NCBI GenBank assembly: GCA_028293625.1
Contig: JAQGOL010000031.1
Span: 1 to 64,000 of the forward strand
Length of the DNA stretch: 64,000 nucleotides
Origin: Chthoniobacteraceae bacterium
GTDB lineage: Bacteria; Verrucomicrobiota; Verrucomicrobiia; Chthoniobacterales; Chthoniobacteraceae
Direction: 5' to 3'
Part shown: positions 35,652-45,022 of the stretch, one piece after another
How the letters are laid out: each line of letters begins with the position of its first letter
Position numbering within the stretch: position 1 is the first letter of the stretch
Position numbers and translations under genes: made by a program
The notes under the pieces: generated by a model
The model's database searches: none
Told to the model about the DNA's origin: nothing
What the model saw: only the letters and a program-made list of their open reading frames with translations

Positions 35652-36023
35652 CGCTCATAAGCTTCTTTGATCGCGCACGATTCTACCCCGACGCCCGCCG
35701 TTCCCTGCTCTGATGTTGGAGCAACGCAAAGAACCTCGATTGAATTGGACGCCAGATTCAGCGGTAAAAACTTGATTGATCTGTAAGCGTCACGCCGCGA
35801 ACCTCTTGACAGCGGGCGCTTGAAGTCTGGAATCGGCGGCGAAGTGCCGCGGCTTTAGGCTGCGAGCGCGGCAGGAGCTTTGAATTGAGCCTGCGCTTTG
35901 GCCCACCCCTCCTTGCGCGGCAGCTCGCCGATAAACACGTTCTATAACGCTTCGATTTCGTGCAGAGCAACAATTTTTCCTTGTTAGAATGAATGCTCAG
36001 TTTCATAGCATGGGTGTTTATCC
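35652..36023. other. Intergenic region upstream of the secreted protein
   Basis: No gene is supported. A minus-strand stretch reads NVFIGELPRKEGWAKAQAQF up to a stop near 35855, with an amphipathic look but no start codon; it could be the tail of a lost gene. The 50 bp before 36024 are AT-rich and probably hold the promoter of the next gene. Confidence 0.35.
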
Positions 36024-37070
36024 ATGAATAAACTCATTTTCCGTTGGGGCTTGGGCGCCTTTCTCGCCCTCTTCAGCGTTTCCGGTCTGGCCCTCGCCGC
36101 GCCTCAGACGGCCGTTAAACCCAAGGGCACGATCACCCAGACCTTGAACGAAACCTTCAACGAAAGCTTGCCGCCTCCAGTCTACGTCGCCGTTACGAAT
36201 CGGAAATTCACCGCCTCGGTCACAGCCGGTCTCGGCGCGGTGGACAGCACTTCCTTCAACGGTGAAACCGGCGTTGGTCTGAAGCTCGGGGGATATCTCT
36301 TTGCTGCAAAGCTGAAAGACGACCCGAATTACGCGGCTGGCGCGAGCAAGAAGGCGGTGTTTGCGCTCACGGAGCTTGATCGTGGTGATCCCAACAACGT
36401 CAAAACCATCAATGTCGGGTCAATCACCTTTGCTTGGAGCGCCAAAACCTATTCGGTCGCGTTCACCTTGACCTCGTTGAAGCCGAATGCCGTTCTGGAT
36501 GATAGTAGCTACACCATTTCAGGTTACGGAGTCGAAAAATTTGACGATACCACCGATGTGACTATTCATCTCGGCGCCGGCTCATTTTCGCGGACGCTCT
36601 ACTTTGTCGGGCGGAGCGCGGCGAGACAGGAGCACGCCGGTTTGCCCGGTTCTCCTACTTTGCGGAAGACCAGTCTGGTTGGAGCCTTCGATTTTAAGGC
36701 CCCCGTGCTAAAGCGCCAGTTCCTCTTCAATAACCTAGTTCCAAAAGATCTCGAACTCGACTACTACGATGGCAATCTCGATTACCTCGCCGATTTCCAG
36801 CTTTCGGTCAATGGCCGCACAGGGCTCAGCGCCGCCGACAGTGTAGAGATCCTGCCCGACGATGGGATTTCTCCCGGACAAACAATGGCGCGGACTTACG
36901 TTTTCATCACCGGACTCGCTCTGGATTTGGGCAAGAATGTCCTCATCTTTACCGCCACCGACGAGAGTGGGAATATCTCCACCGTGAAAAAGATCATCAT
37001 CCACCGCGGTGCTCCCGCCCAATCCCAAGTAAGTGAAGTCGAGCCGACAATGCGGACAACGAAATATTAG
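36024..37070 (+). CDS. Secreted hypothetical protein
   Basis: This is 348 residues with a signal peptide (MNKLIFRWGLGAFLALFSVS, then AAPQT). The mature protein is almost entirely predicted beta: repeated Thr/Val-rich strands (VAVTNRKFTASVTAGLGAVD, KTYSVAFTLTSLKPNA) and a C-terminal Ig-like stretch (NVLIFTATDESGNISTVKKI) that resembles a bacterial Ig/'Big' domain. I recognise no catalytic motif. The gene stands alone on the plus strand, with a 420-bp gap before the next. It is probably an extracellular or outer-surface protein. Confidence 0.65.
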   Translation: MNKLIFRWGLGAFLALFSVSGLALAAPQTAVKPKGTITQTLNETFNESLPPPVYVAVTNRKFTASVTAGLGAVDSTSFNGETGVGLKLGGYLFAAKLKDDPNYAAGASKKAVFALTELDRGDPNNVKTINVGSITFAWSAKTYSVAFTLTSLKPNAVLDDSSYTISGYGVEKFDDTTDVTIHLGAGSFSRTLYFVGRSAARQEHAGLPGSPTLRKTSLVGAFDFKAPVLKRQFLFNNLVPKDLELDYYDGNLDYLADFQLSVNGRTGLSAADSVEILPDDGISPGQTMARTYVFITGLALDLGKNVLIFTATDESGNISTVKKIIIHRGAPAQSQVSEVEPTMRTTKY

Positions 37071-37490
37071 TTATTGAGGGATTGGACTTCGAAAAGCCCT
37101 TCGTCGTTCTTCGTAGATGTCATAGACCCTCAGCCTCCAACATCTACAACCGCCTCGGATAGTGGCGCTCGGTGTGACGCTTACATTGATCTGTACTACT
37201 AACCCGCCGCAATCACGCCGTTGGCTGCGTGGCGACGACGTTCAGTTGCAAGAAATTTTTACTTCAAGTGCGCGAAGTTGGGTTTAGCGGGTTGCACAAC
37301 CAAATCGCGCCCCTCGGGCTTCATCACCCTCATACCTATCAGCTGCGAGCATTTTCACGCTGGCTCTCGCAACGACTGTAACTGCACCAATTCAGACAAT
37401 GGTAACCACCCAGTGGCCCACCTGCGCCCTCAATCCGCTAATCATTTACCGTCGCTTGTCTAGTTCGTGACATTCTGCGCATCTTCGTAA
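37071..37490. other. Intergenic region with palindrome copy 2
   Basis: No gene is supported in these 420 bp. The palindrome at 37113-37147 is the only structured element I can see. The part next to 37491 should contain the promoter of the large HATPase gene, but no clear -35/-10 pair stands out. Confidence 0.4.
37113..37147 (+). repeat. Dispersed palindrome, copy 2
   Basis: Arms GTAGATGT and ACATCTAC flank a 19-base loop containing CATAG and CAGCC. The unit agrees with the minus-strand reading of 19294-19328 at all but about seven of 35 positions. Both copies lie between genes, here 42 bp downstream of a stop codon. Confidence 0.6.
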
Positions 37491-40400
37491 ATGAACAAGA
37501 ATACCCCGGCCGCTCAGGTGATTGCGGAGACGAGCAAAAAAATCCGCGGCTTTCTTTACGAACTCGCCGAGGGAATCACCAATTACCGGAGTCTCCACAG
37601 TCTTACGGAGCAGATTGAGCACCAATACCACGGGCGGGTGATCATCGAGCTAATTCAGAACGCCCATGACGCTCTTTCGCTTGCAGGTGGTCTGGAAACG
37701 GGGCGCATTGAAATAGTCCTAAAGCGGGACGATGGCGAATTTGGAACACTTTACGTAGCAAATGATGGGAAATGTTTTTCTCAGTCGAATTTTGAAAGTC
37801 TGTCCCAACTGGGCCAGAGCGACAAAAACCCGGAGAACTCGATTGGGAACAAGGGGATTGGTTTTCGAAGTGTGCTGGAAATCACCTCTTCCCCAGAGAT
37901 CTACTCGCGTTTAGCGGCTGATAGCGACGTCTTTGACGGTTTCTGCTTCAAGTTTTCCCCCTCTTTTATTGAGCAGCTTGCCGCTCCCATCTTTGCACTG
38001 CTGAGGGGCGAACCTTGCGGAGATTTGGTTGACTGGGACGAATCATTGCGGAAAAAATTCCGGGATACGGTCGGCGAGAAAGGCGAATCTTGGCTGCGGC
38101 GAGAACTCCAGTATCTTTCACCATATCTGCTTCCATTTCCTATTGAGCCCAACGGCGGCGGCGCGATGGTGTCAGAATTTGAAAAGCGAGGCTTTGCCAC
38201 AGTTGTTCGGCTCCCGTTGAAGGCCCCCAGTGCAAGTCAGGTTTTGCAGGAGAAGCTCCATGAACTTGAGGGCACCACCCTTGTTTTTCTGGATAAAGCA
38301 AAGCATCTCATAGTTGACGATGGAACCAATCGTCGTGAGTTCCTTAGACAGTCTTTTACGCGTCACTCAAGCCAGCTCGGCAGGACTGAAGTAATAGTCA
38401 CTGGAAACTCCAGCAGCACGGCGGAACGCTACTGGCTCTGGACCCGCAATATTGTGATCTCCAACTCCCCTGACACAGTCAAGGAAGCTTTGAAGAATCT
38501 ACCCGGCAAATGGCCTCAGCTTCAGCAAACTGCTATCACCCTCGGTGTTCGTCTGGCCGATGCGCCGCAAACTGGCGTTTTGAGCATCTTTCTTCCAACG
38601 TTGTTGAAGTCCGGATGCGGTGCAAACATCAATGCACCGTTCTTTGGCGACATGAGCCGAACGTTAATCGACTTCAAAAACAGCTACAATGATTTCCTGC
38701 TTAAGGAAGCGTCCATGCTTGCTCTGCAACTCATTGCAGAAGAGCTTGCCGGCAATGGTCTCGATGAAGCTCGAGTCATTGTAGATCTGCTCGCACCTGC
38801 AGGCAGCGACAATGAAGCATGCTCGCGATGGCAGAGTGCGTGTCACGAGGCAGCCACAGAGACGAGGTTTGCAATCGGTGACGTCGCTTGCTTTTTTTCA
38901 GATCAAGGATGGCGGACGCTGGCGGAAACGTCATTGATCCCGGATGCGCGAGGTTCTAGCGTCATTACACGAAACGCACTTCGGGAACACGCCACTTTTG
39001 CAGGCATTGTATCGGGTCTTGATTCAAGGGCCCAATCGATCTGCGAGTTGGCCAAAACTTATGGCATTTCGGCATTTCCGATTAAATCCGAACTTGCCGA
39101 CACCGTCGAAGCCTTGGCGCAATCACTTCGTGTTCAAAAAGAAACCGATTGGAATGGATTTTGGACAGATGCTGAGAGCTTGTTCGGTGGCGATAGCACC
39201 CCACTTCTTACAAAGCTAGTGTTGCTCGGAAACGATGAGCAGCTTTACGCCAGCAGCGAAACATGCGCCGTCTTTTTCAGCCCTCGCCAAGGCGTCGTCG
39301 ATAATGATGAAATCAGCCCCGGCGCGGATTCAGTGCCGGCGACCCTCAAAGGACATATTGCTTTCCTTAGCGAGCGAATCACAGTTTCCGATGAAAGGGG
39401 CAGCCGACCTAAAAGTCCAATCCGGAGATTTCTTGAGGGAAAATTGGTGAATCGTTTCCACGTCGAAGACATTTTTCGCTCTGTTCTCCTAAAGCAAACA
39501 CCGCAGCTACCAATTGCCCTCGACGATCCGCTCGCCCCGCTTTGTAACGACATCCTTCTATGGGGGCTTCGGTTGATGTCACATTTGGTGGAACGTGGAA
39601 AAGGCGACAAGTCGTTTCGGCTGCTCATATCTTTGCCGGTGCCTTGCCAAAGTGGCTGGTTAAAACTTGACGAGTCGTCTTTTGGGGCGGGCTGGCCCGG
39701 CACGATGGGAGACGTTCTCCTGAAATTTCTTACAAACCTTCCGCGACCACAAAGTAAGGATGCGCTAGCACGACTCTTACTGCCGCCTAGCGATCCGCGT
39801 TGGCAACAGGCGGGACTGGCGCATCAAAAGCTCATGCATCTTGCCGGTGTCTTCGATGGCTTGCGACTGTCCATGGTCGCCTCGAAGGATTGGAATAGCA
39901 CCTTCCAGGGTGGCTGGGGAACCCTCCTGCTTCCCGCCACCCCACCCCCAGGTGTAGGCGGGTCATTGTGGGCTAGTTACCGCAAGTACATCGAAACCGC
40001 AGTAAAACCATATTATCAAAATTGGTTTTCTTATGAGGTTCAAACACTATACACATTCTCTGGTTTTGCTCTGTGTGACGCATTGGACGATGAAGCGCGT
40101 TTGGACTTGATGAGTCTTCTCCTCGGCAGTCTGGGCGCGTGGGGAAAGTCATGGAGTATCCTCTCCTTCAAGAAGAAAGAAGGTTATAGCGATTCTCCTA
40201 CGGCGGAGTCACCCCTCGTCTTTTTTTTGCGAACTCACGCGTGGCTTGGTTTGACCAACGGTGGACGTCTCGAATGGTTTCTTCCCAGAGAGCGTTGGCA
40301 CGTTCCTGCTCAGGTTTTGGGAGGAAACGCATGGCAGTTTGACCACTTAAAACCGCTACCGACTGCAATCGCATACCAACTCGATAGTAATCTTCCATTA

Positions 40401-42947
40401 ATGGAGGTGCTCCGGTCATTGGACATGCCACGTTACGAGACCGAGATCCCATCGGCCAATACACGGCTTCTTGACGATCTGGCTATAGCTGTGCAAAAGC
40501 TGGAGACCACTAAAAGAAACTTTTACGTGTTTCTGGGACAAGTTCGCTCCGCTTGGAAAAATTTTCATCCCGAACAGGACAGCCCGTTTCCGTCGTTGCT
40601 AATCGTCGGCCATGCCGGAACCTCACTAACAGCAGAACTTCCAAGCGCAGATCGGCCCATTTATCTTCCAAATTCATCGAAGTCGTTCGCCGCCGCCGAG
40701 CAGTTCGATCTACCTGTGCTTGCCATCGACATCAACGATGCGCGGCGGCTCGCTGCCAAATTTACTGAAGCTTACGGAGCGGCCGTTCGTACTACATCGA
40801 CACTTGAGTTGGTTCCGTTGGTAGGACGCACGCCATGGAGCGGTTTGGGAGAAGGTCTACTATACGAGAGTGAGTTTGGACATTTGGTGCCTTTAATCCT
40901 GACGCTAGCTGCATTTACCGGGGGCCAACGCCTTTCATCCAAGCGCTTTCAAATACAAATGGCAACATTCCGTGCTGCAAAGGTTGCGTGGGTTGCAGAT
41001 TTGCGCGCCGCTCTATACGACGGCGAAAATCAATTAGCGGCCCCTGCCACAGAAGCACTTTGGTTAAAAGATAAGAGCGTGCTATTGGTGACTGAGAAGT
41101 GTCGCATCGAACCGGCTCTTTTAGGAGAGGCACTCTCCCACCTGATTGACCAAGATGACCTGGAGATTCCCATTAAACTACTCCTCCAGGGATTCACCAA
41201 TTTGGAACCCGAAAACGACGATATAGTGCGCGCCTTCCGTCGCGTAAAGCTTCTACCGGAACACCTGCAGGAAGTCCGAGAGCACTGGAATGGTGATCTC
41301 AACCAGATTCTCCGGATGATTATCCCTCTCCTTACCCTCCTGCGTCCGGATGCTGACTTGAGCAGAATGATGGAGTCGAAGACATCTTTGGAACTGGATC
41401 ATTTTTTAAATGAACTCCACAACTCCCGCTTTAGTAGCTCTGATATTCTGAAGCTCTGCCGAGCTTCCGCCGATATGTTTGATCTTGGGCAGAACGCTTG
41501 GCGCCAATTTGGCGAGTCTCTGCAACTGGGGAAGTGGAATGCGCTCATGACAGAGCGAGGTGAAACGGTTTTGCTCAACCGGGAAGCAGCTACCGCCTTC
41601 CGGCTCCATCTCGGCACGGCTCTATCGCCGCTTCGTAGCCTTCTTGCCACAATCGCTCACAGGAACGTACCGAACCAAGGCTTTAAGACGCTATACCGCG
41701 ACTTGGAAGCGATGAGCTGCCCTCCTGATTTTGAGAGGGAGCTTTGGGAAGTGGATTTCCAGCGCACTATGGTAACGACATTACCCTATTTCGATCGCTG
41801 GGGGGCTTCTCCGATCGAACTCGAGGCGATTCGGATGGCCACGTGCCGCATAGACCTTGAGGAAGGGTTGCGGCAGGCAGGAATAGACATTTCATCCGAT
41901 CCACTGGAAACAGCACGAGTTAACTTGGACAAACTTCGAGGTGCGCTTCACCGTTTACAACAAATCGGCCTCGCCTGGGCCCTGGCTACACATCGCGCAA
42001 ATGCATCCGCATGGGAGTGTCGCGTGGATCAATTCTTGACGAGTCATACTTCCATACTCAACTCACAAAGCTATCTCAGCAAATGGTCGGATGAAGAAGT
42101 TTTCGCTATGCTTCAGAATCTGCCTCAAGAGGAAGGTGATGAGGACTTTTGGAACGGCCTGTCGCAATCGCAATGCCTCAGAGAATTGACAGCAACGCTT
42201 GGCTTGTCCGATGAAATGCTTGAGTATGCACACGAAAAACTCCGGGCATTTAAGGAAGACGTCCGCCGTAAGGGGCGATTGGTAGAAATTGGAGGCGAAG
42301 AATTCGATGCATCCGAAGATAATTTTACGCAGCTTTTTGAGCATATCCGCAAGGTGCTTCCCGACGAGCAAATGGACAACATGTCCACAATCGATCTGCG
42401 CATCCCGAGTATCCCCTCAAGTATAACTCCGACGACAAGTTCAGCCGGACGAAGCGGATCCCCGAGTGCGTCCATTAAGATCAAACGGTCGTCAAAAGCG
42501 ATGGAAGCCCTCGTGGGTCTCACCGGCGAAATTCATGCATATCGCATGCTGAAAAAGCATTACAACGCGGGACCAGAGAATTGGATTTCCGGAAACGGCA
42601 ACATTGTATTTCCAGAAAACCGCCCGGATGATGGTCGGGGCTGTGATTTTGAGATCGCGTTCAAGGATCGAACCTATTTTGTCGAAGTCAAGGCAAGTGA
42701 GAGTGAGGCCGAATGCTTCATTCTTGGCTCATCAGAAATGCGCTTGGCCATGGAGGTAGCCCGAAGGGCGCGGCCCAATCGGAAAAATGTGTTCATTATC
42801 CTCCATATAACTCGGGCTCTTTCGGATCAACCTGCGTTCAGACTGCTACCGAATCCGTATGATCCACGCTATCAGCCTCTTTTCCTTATGGACGGAGCAG
42901 ATGTCCGCGTTCGATACCGAACCGAAGCTGGGATTGCTCCGCTTTAG
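37491..42947 (+). CDS. Giant sacsin-like HATPase / DUF3883 protein
   Basis: This is 1818 residues. The N-terminus carries a GHKL-type ATP-binding domain: N-box IIELIQNAHDA (Glu53, Asn57, Asp60), G1 NDGKCF (91-96) and G2 IGNKGIGFRS (118-127). This is the sacsin/Hsp90-like arrangement. About 1550 helical residues follow without clear motifs. Near residues 1670-1800 there is a DUF3883 ('NO VEIN' C-terminal) domain. Its CDFEIAFKDRTYFVEVKA block has the D...E-x-K pattern of PD-(D/E)xK nucleases. Proteins with this architecture occur in bacterial defence contexts. The last four codons and the stop (IAPL-stop) come from the terminal repeat of the IS element at 42935, so the native C-terminus is probably shortened. 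The gene has no partner on its strand. Confidence 0.8.
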   Translation: MNKNTPAAQVIAETSKKIRGFLYELAEGITNYRSLHSLTEQIEHQYHGRVIIELIQNAHDALSLAGGLETGRIEIVLKRDDGEFGTLYVANDGKCFSQSNFESLSQLGQSDKNPENSIGNKGIGFRSVLEITSSPEIYSRLAADSDVFDGFCFKFSPSFIEQLAAPIFALLRGEPCGDLVDWDESLRKKFRDTVGEKGESWLRRELQYLSPYLLPFPIEPNGGGAMVSEFEKRGFATVVRLPLKAPSASQVLQEKLHELEGTTLVFLDKAKHLIVDDGTNRREFLRQSFTRHSSQLGRTEVIVTGNSSSTAERYWLWTRNIVISNSPDTVKEALKNLPGKWPQLQQTAITLGVRLADAPQTGVLSIFLPTLLKSGCGANINAPFFGDMSRTLIDFKNSYNDFLLKEASMLALQLIAEELAGNGLDEARVIVDLLAPAGSDNEACSRWQSACHEAATETRFAIGDVACFFSDQGWRTLAETSLIPDARGSSVITRNALREHATFAGIVSGLDSRAQSICELAKTYGISAFPIKSELADTVEALAQSLRVQKETDWNGFWTDAESLFGGDSTPLLTKLVLLGNDEQLYASSETCAVFFSPRQGVVDNDEISPGADSVPATLKGHIAFLSERITVSDERGSRPKSPIRRFLEGKLVNRFHVEDIFRSVLLKQTPQLPIALDDPLAPLCNDILLWGLRLMSHLVERGKGDKSFRLLISLPVPCQSGWLKLDESSFGAGWPGTMGDVLLKFLTNLPRPQSKDALARLLLPPSDPRWQQAGLAHQKLMHLAGVFDGLRLSMVASKDWNSTFQGGWGTLLLPATPPPGVGGSLWASYRKYIETAVKPYYQNWFSYEVQTLYTFSGFALCDALDDEARLDLMSLLLGSLGAWGKSWSILSFKKKEGYSDSPTAESPLVFFLRTHAWLGLTNGGRLEWFLPRERWHVPAQVLGGNAWQFDHLKPLPTAIAYQLDSNLPLMEVLRSLDMPRYETEIPSANTRLLDDLAIAVQKLETTKRNFYVFLGQVRSAWKNFHPEQDSPFPSLLIVGHAGTSLTAELPSADRPIYLPNSSKSFAAAEQFDLPVLAIDINDARRLAAKFTEAYGAAVRTTSTLELVPLVGRTPWSGLGEGLLYESEFGHLVPLILTLAAFTGGQRLSSKRFQIQMATFRAAKVAWVADLRAALYDGENQLAAPATEALWLKDKSVLLVTEKCRIEPALLGEALSHLIDQDDLEIPIKLLLQGFTNLEPENDDIVRAFRRVKLLPEHLQEVREHWNGDLNQILRMIIPLLTLLRPDADLSRMMESKTSLELDHFLNELHNSRFSSSDILKLCRASADMFDLGQNAWRQFGESLQLGKWNALMTERGETVLLNREAATAFRLHLGTALSPLRSLLATIAHRNVPNQGFKTLYRDLEAMSCPPDFERELWEVDFQRTMVTTLPYFDRWGASPIELEAIRMATCRIDLEEGLRQAGIDISSDPLETARVNLDKLRGALHRLQQIGLAWALATHRANASAWECRVDQFLTSHTSILNSQSYLSKWSDEEVFAMLQNLPQEEGDEDFWNGLSQSQCLRELTATLGLSDEMLEYAHEKLRAFKEDVRRKGRLVEIGGEEFDASEDNFTQLFEHIRKVLPDEQMDNMSTIDLRIPSIPSSITPTTSSAGRSGSPSASIKIKRSSKAMEALVGLTGEIHAYRMLKKHYNAGPENWISGNGNIVFPENRPDDGRGCDFEIAFKDRTYFVEVKASESEAECFILGSSEMRLAMEVARRARPNRKNVFIILHITRALSDQPAFRLLPNPYDPRYQPLFLMDGADVRVRYRTEAGIAPL

Positions 42948-43530
42948 TGGACACAAGGGACGGGTATCTGGAAGCTACCAATGAAAGTGAAACAGACCCC
43001 CGTGCAATCCAAATCCTTAAAACTCCGAGAGCCGACACTCCTTGACTGAAACCTTCAAATGCCAAGCCGTGGAGTTGATGGATAGCGGGCGCCGTCGCCC
43101 AACTCGCTAGGGAACTCGAAGTGAGCGCCTTTTCGCTCTATGAGTGGAAGCGCAAGTATGGCACTCCGGTCGATGCAGCCGCTGTAGCACCCGGGAACCT
43201 GGGCGCCCTGCAGGACGAGAACCTGGCCCTCAAAGCGGAAGTTTTGCGACTCCGGCAGCGGGAGGAGATTTTAAAAAAGCCGCAAAGCTAACTGTTATGA
43301 CAACGCCATGGCCGAGTCCTTCTGGAACATGGTCAAAACCGAATGCGTCGATCGCACCCACTTCAAGACTCTTGCCGAAGCTAAGGTCGCTGTATTCGAC
43401 TTCATCGAGTGCTTTTACAATCCTCAGCGCAGCCATAGTTCAATCGGCTACCTCTCGCAGATTGCTTTCGAAAACCAAATCAATTAACTGACACAGTTAA
43501 CCCGTTTCCTGTGTCCGAAAAAGCGGAGCA
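42935..43530 (+). mobile_element. Internally deleted IS3-family element
   Basis: This 596-bp unit is bounded by 30-bp inverted repeats starting TGCTCCGCTTT and containing GGACACA. Inside, an orfA remnant reads TETFKCQAVELMDSGR, shifts frame to AVAQLARELEVSAFSLYEWK and then QDENLALKAEVLRLRQREEI. This is the IS3 helix-turn-helix plus leucine-zipper region. It is joined directly to the very end of orfB (NCYDNAMAESFWNMVKTECV, then FYNPQRSHSSIGYLS), so most of the DDE domain is gone. It cannot transpose by itself. No target duplication is visible. Related ends lie at 91-120 and 7304-7344. Confidence 0.85.
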
Positions 43531-44504
43531 CTCCCACTAAGACTCGCTTCCATGCCGACAAGAAATCCGGGGTTTTCGCGCGACACCCAGGTAAATTTTT
43601 CCCGATCGATTTTGTCTTCTCCATCCCACGAATAGGCAACGAGCAAGCCACCGGCTTGCGCGATGCTGTAGTCTACACAGGCGACATTCGACGCCAGCGC
43701 TTCGGGACGTTTAGGCGGAAGCCAATAGTGCCCGACAAATACGGGCGGATCGCTTTGCGGGTAGGCATTGCCAATTTCGGCGTGGTGATGAACCGGAACC
43801 GAAATGCGGGGAGCATCCTCCGAATCGGGAAGAGACAAGCTGCGATAAGTCTGCTTTTCCGCACCGAGCCACCACTTCACCCTGATCTGTTTCCTTACAA
43901 TTCCCTCCTTGTCAGTAAATGTGCTTTCCTCAGGCAGCGACAGTTCTTTCCCTTTGAGGAGGATGTCGATGGCTTTCCCTTCAGGGCTCGCGGGTTCCGC
44001 GGCTTTAAAGAGAAGTTCATCAGTAAGGCGCATACTACCAAGTTGGCTGATCTGCTCGGCATCCCAGCATGCATGGACGATGCGCAGTCCGGATAAATCG
44101 AGATACAGGGGCAGAGTCCTGAACCAGGCGAGGTAGCCGGCCCACTCTTCCGGGCGCTCCACAAACTGCGTCAATGTCGCCTGGTGCTGCCTGACGTTTT
44201 TCCCGTTATCCTCGGTATGGGAACGCAGGTGCCCTCCGTGCTTATCCTGAGTGTGGAAACAGATTGCATTGTACTCGTGGTTTCCCATGACGGCGAGGGC
44301 CGCCCCGTTTTCCACCATAGCGCGAATGAGCCGCAGCACCTCGGGAATCTCCGGCCCGCGATCGATGAAATCGCCAAGGAAAATCGCCGTCCTCCCCGTG
44401 TGCCGATAGCAACCGTCGCGCTCCTCGTAGCCAAGGCGGACCAGCAGCTCCTTGAGTGGTCCTCCATAGCCGTGAATGTCACCGATAATGTCGTATTTTT
44501 TCAT
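43497..44504 (-). CDS. Calcineurin-like metallophosphoesterase
   Basis: This 335-residue protein begins MKKYDIIGDIHGYGG (Asp9, His11) and carries the phosphoesterase motifs GDFIDRGPE and GNHEYN, a later HACWDAE and GHYWLPP. This is the PrpE/ApaH-like serine/threonine-phosphatase or bis(5'-nucleosyl)-tetraphosphatase group. Substrate cannot be told. The last residues (SAPLFRTQETG) and the stop codon lie within the terminal repeat of the IS element, so the native C-terminus has been replaced. Its start overlaps the stop of the upstream gene by four bases (ATGA), so the two are co-translated. Confidence 0.8.
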   Translation of the reverse strand: MKKYDIIGDIHGYGGPLKELLVRLGYEERDGCYRHTGRTAIFLGDFIDRGPEIPEVLRLIRAMVENGAALAVMGNHEYNAICFHTQDKHGGHLRSHTEDNGKNVRQHQATLTQFVERPEEWAGYLAWFRTLPLYLDLSGLRIVHACWDAEQISQLGSMRLTDELLFKAAEPASPEGKAIDILLKGKELSLPEESTFTDKEGIVRKQIRVKWWLGAEKQTYRSLSLPDSEDAPRISVPVHHHAEIGNAYPQSDPPVFVGHYWLPPKRPEALASNVACVDYSIAQAGGLLVAYSWDGEDKIDREKFTWVSRENPGFLVGMEASLSGSAPLFRTQETG

Positions 44505-44950
44505 AGATTCTCGTTGGTATTCTCGAAGTCGGGCTCAGCGACATCGCATCCCACGTCGTGCTTCAACGTCATGAGCCAACCGAAATCACGGCCGTTGAGT
44601 AACTTCAAGATCTCTTCCAGCGTTCCCGGTTCTTCATTTGCCGGCAGGCAGAGCGCATCCGACGCGTTCAATCGCAGCTCCAACTCTCTCACCTCTGCGC
44701 AAGCCAGGACGTGGGTTATCGCTACTCTACGGTTCATCCATTCGGCGCACCGTTTTGCCGCCATCAGGGATAGGAAGGCGCGCTGGGGCGAGGAAGAATA
44801 GCCGTCACCGAAAATCCTTTCGTAAACATCTTCGACATGCACGACCCCGATCGTGAGCACGCGGCCCGGGAGGCTTTTGAGGAAGGCCTTCAGCGATTCT
44901 TCTGTTATCGGTTCCCTCAATGGTTCTGTTTTGATTTCGTCCTTGTTCAT
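44501..44950 (-). CDS. Hypothetical protein co-translated with the phosphoesterase
   Basis: I chose the ATG at 44950 (MNKDEIKTEPLREPITEES), preceded by GGGTGGCGG, over a longer frame that starts at 45007 within the promoter region of the divergent LysR gene. The 149-residue product is acidic and probably helical (ESLKAFLKSLPGRVLTIGVV, EDVYERIFGDGYSSSPQRAF). No family is recognised. It overlaps the metallophosphoesterase start by four bases. Confidence 0.6.
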   Translation of the reverse strand: MNKDEIKTEPLREPITEESLKAFLKSLPGRVLTIGVVHVEDVYERIFGDGYSSSPQRAFLSLMAAKRCAEWMNRRVAITHVLACAEVRELELRLNASDALCLPANEEPGTLEEILKLLNGRDFGWLMTLKHDVGCDVAEPDFENTNENL

Positions 44951-45004
44951 GCCGCCACCCTGGCAAATTGTGACGTGACTCCATAGAGCGCAGATTACAG
45001 ATTC

Positions 45005-45022
45005 CATATCCGAATGGATATG
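45005..45022. promoter_or_regulatory. Inverted repeat over the LysR start codon
   Basis: CATATCC-GAAT-GGATATG is a perfect seven-base inverted repeat. Its centre includes the first base of the LysR start codon (ATG at 45014). Together with the 63-bp gap to the divergent gene, it could be an autoregulatory operator or an RNA hairpin hiding the start. This is inference from position only. Confidence 0.45.
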
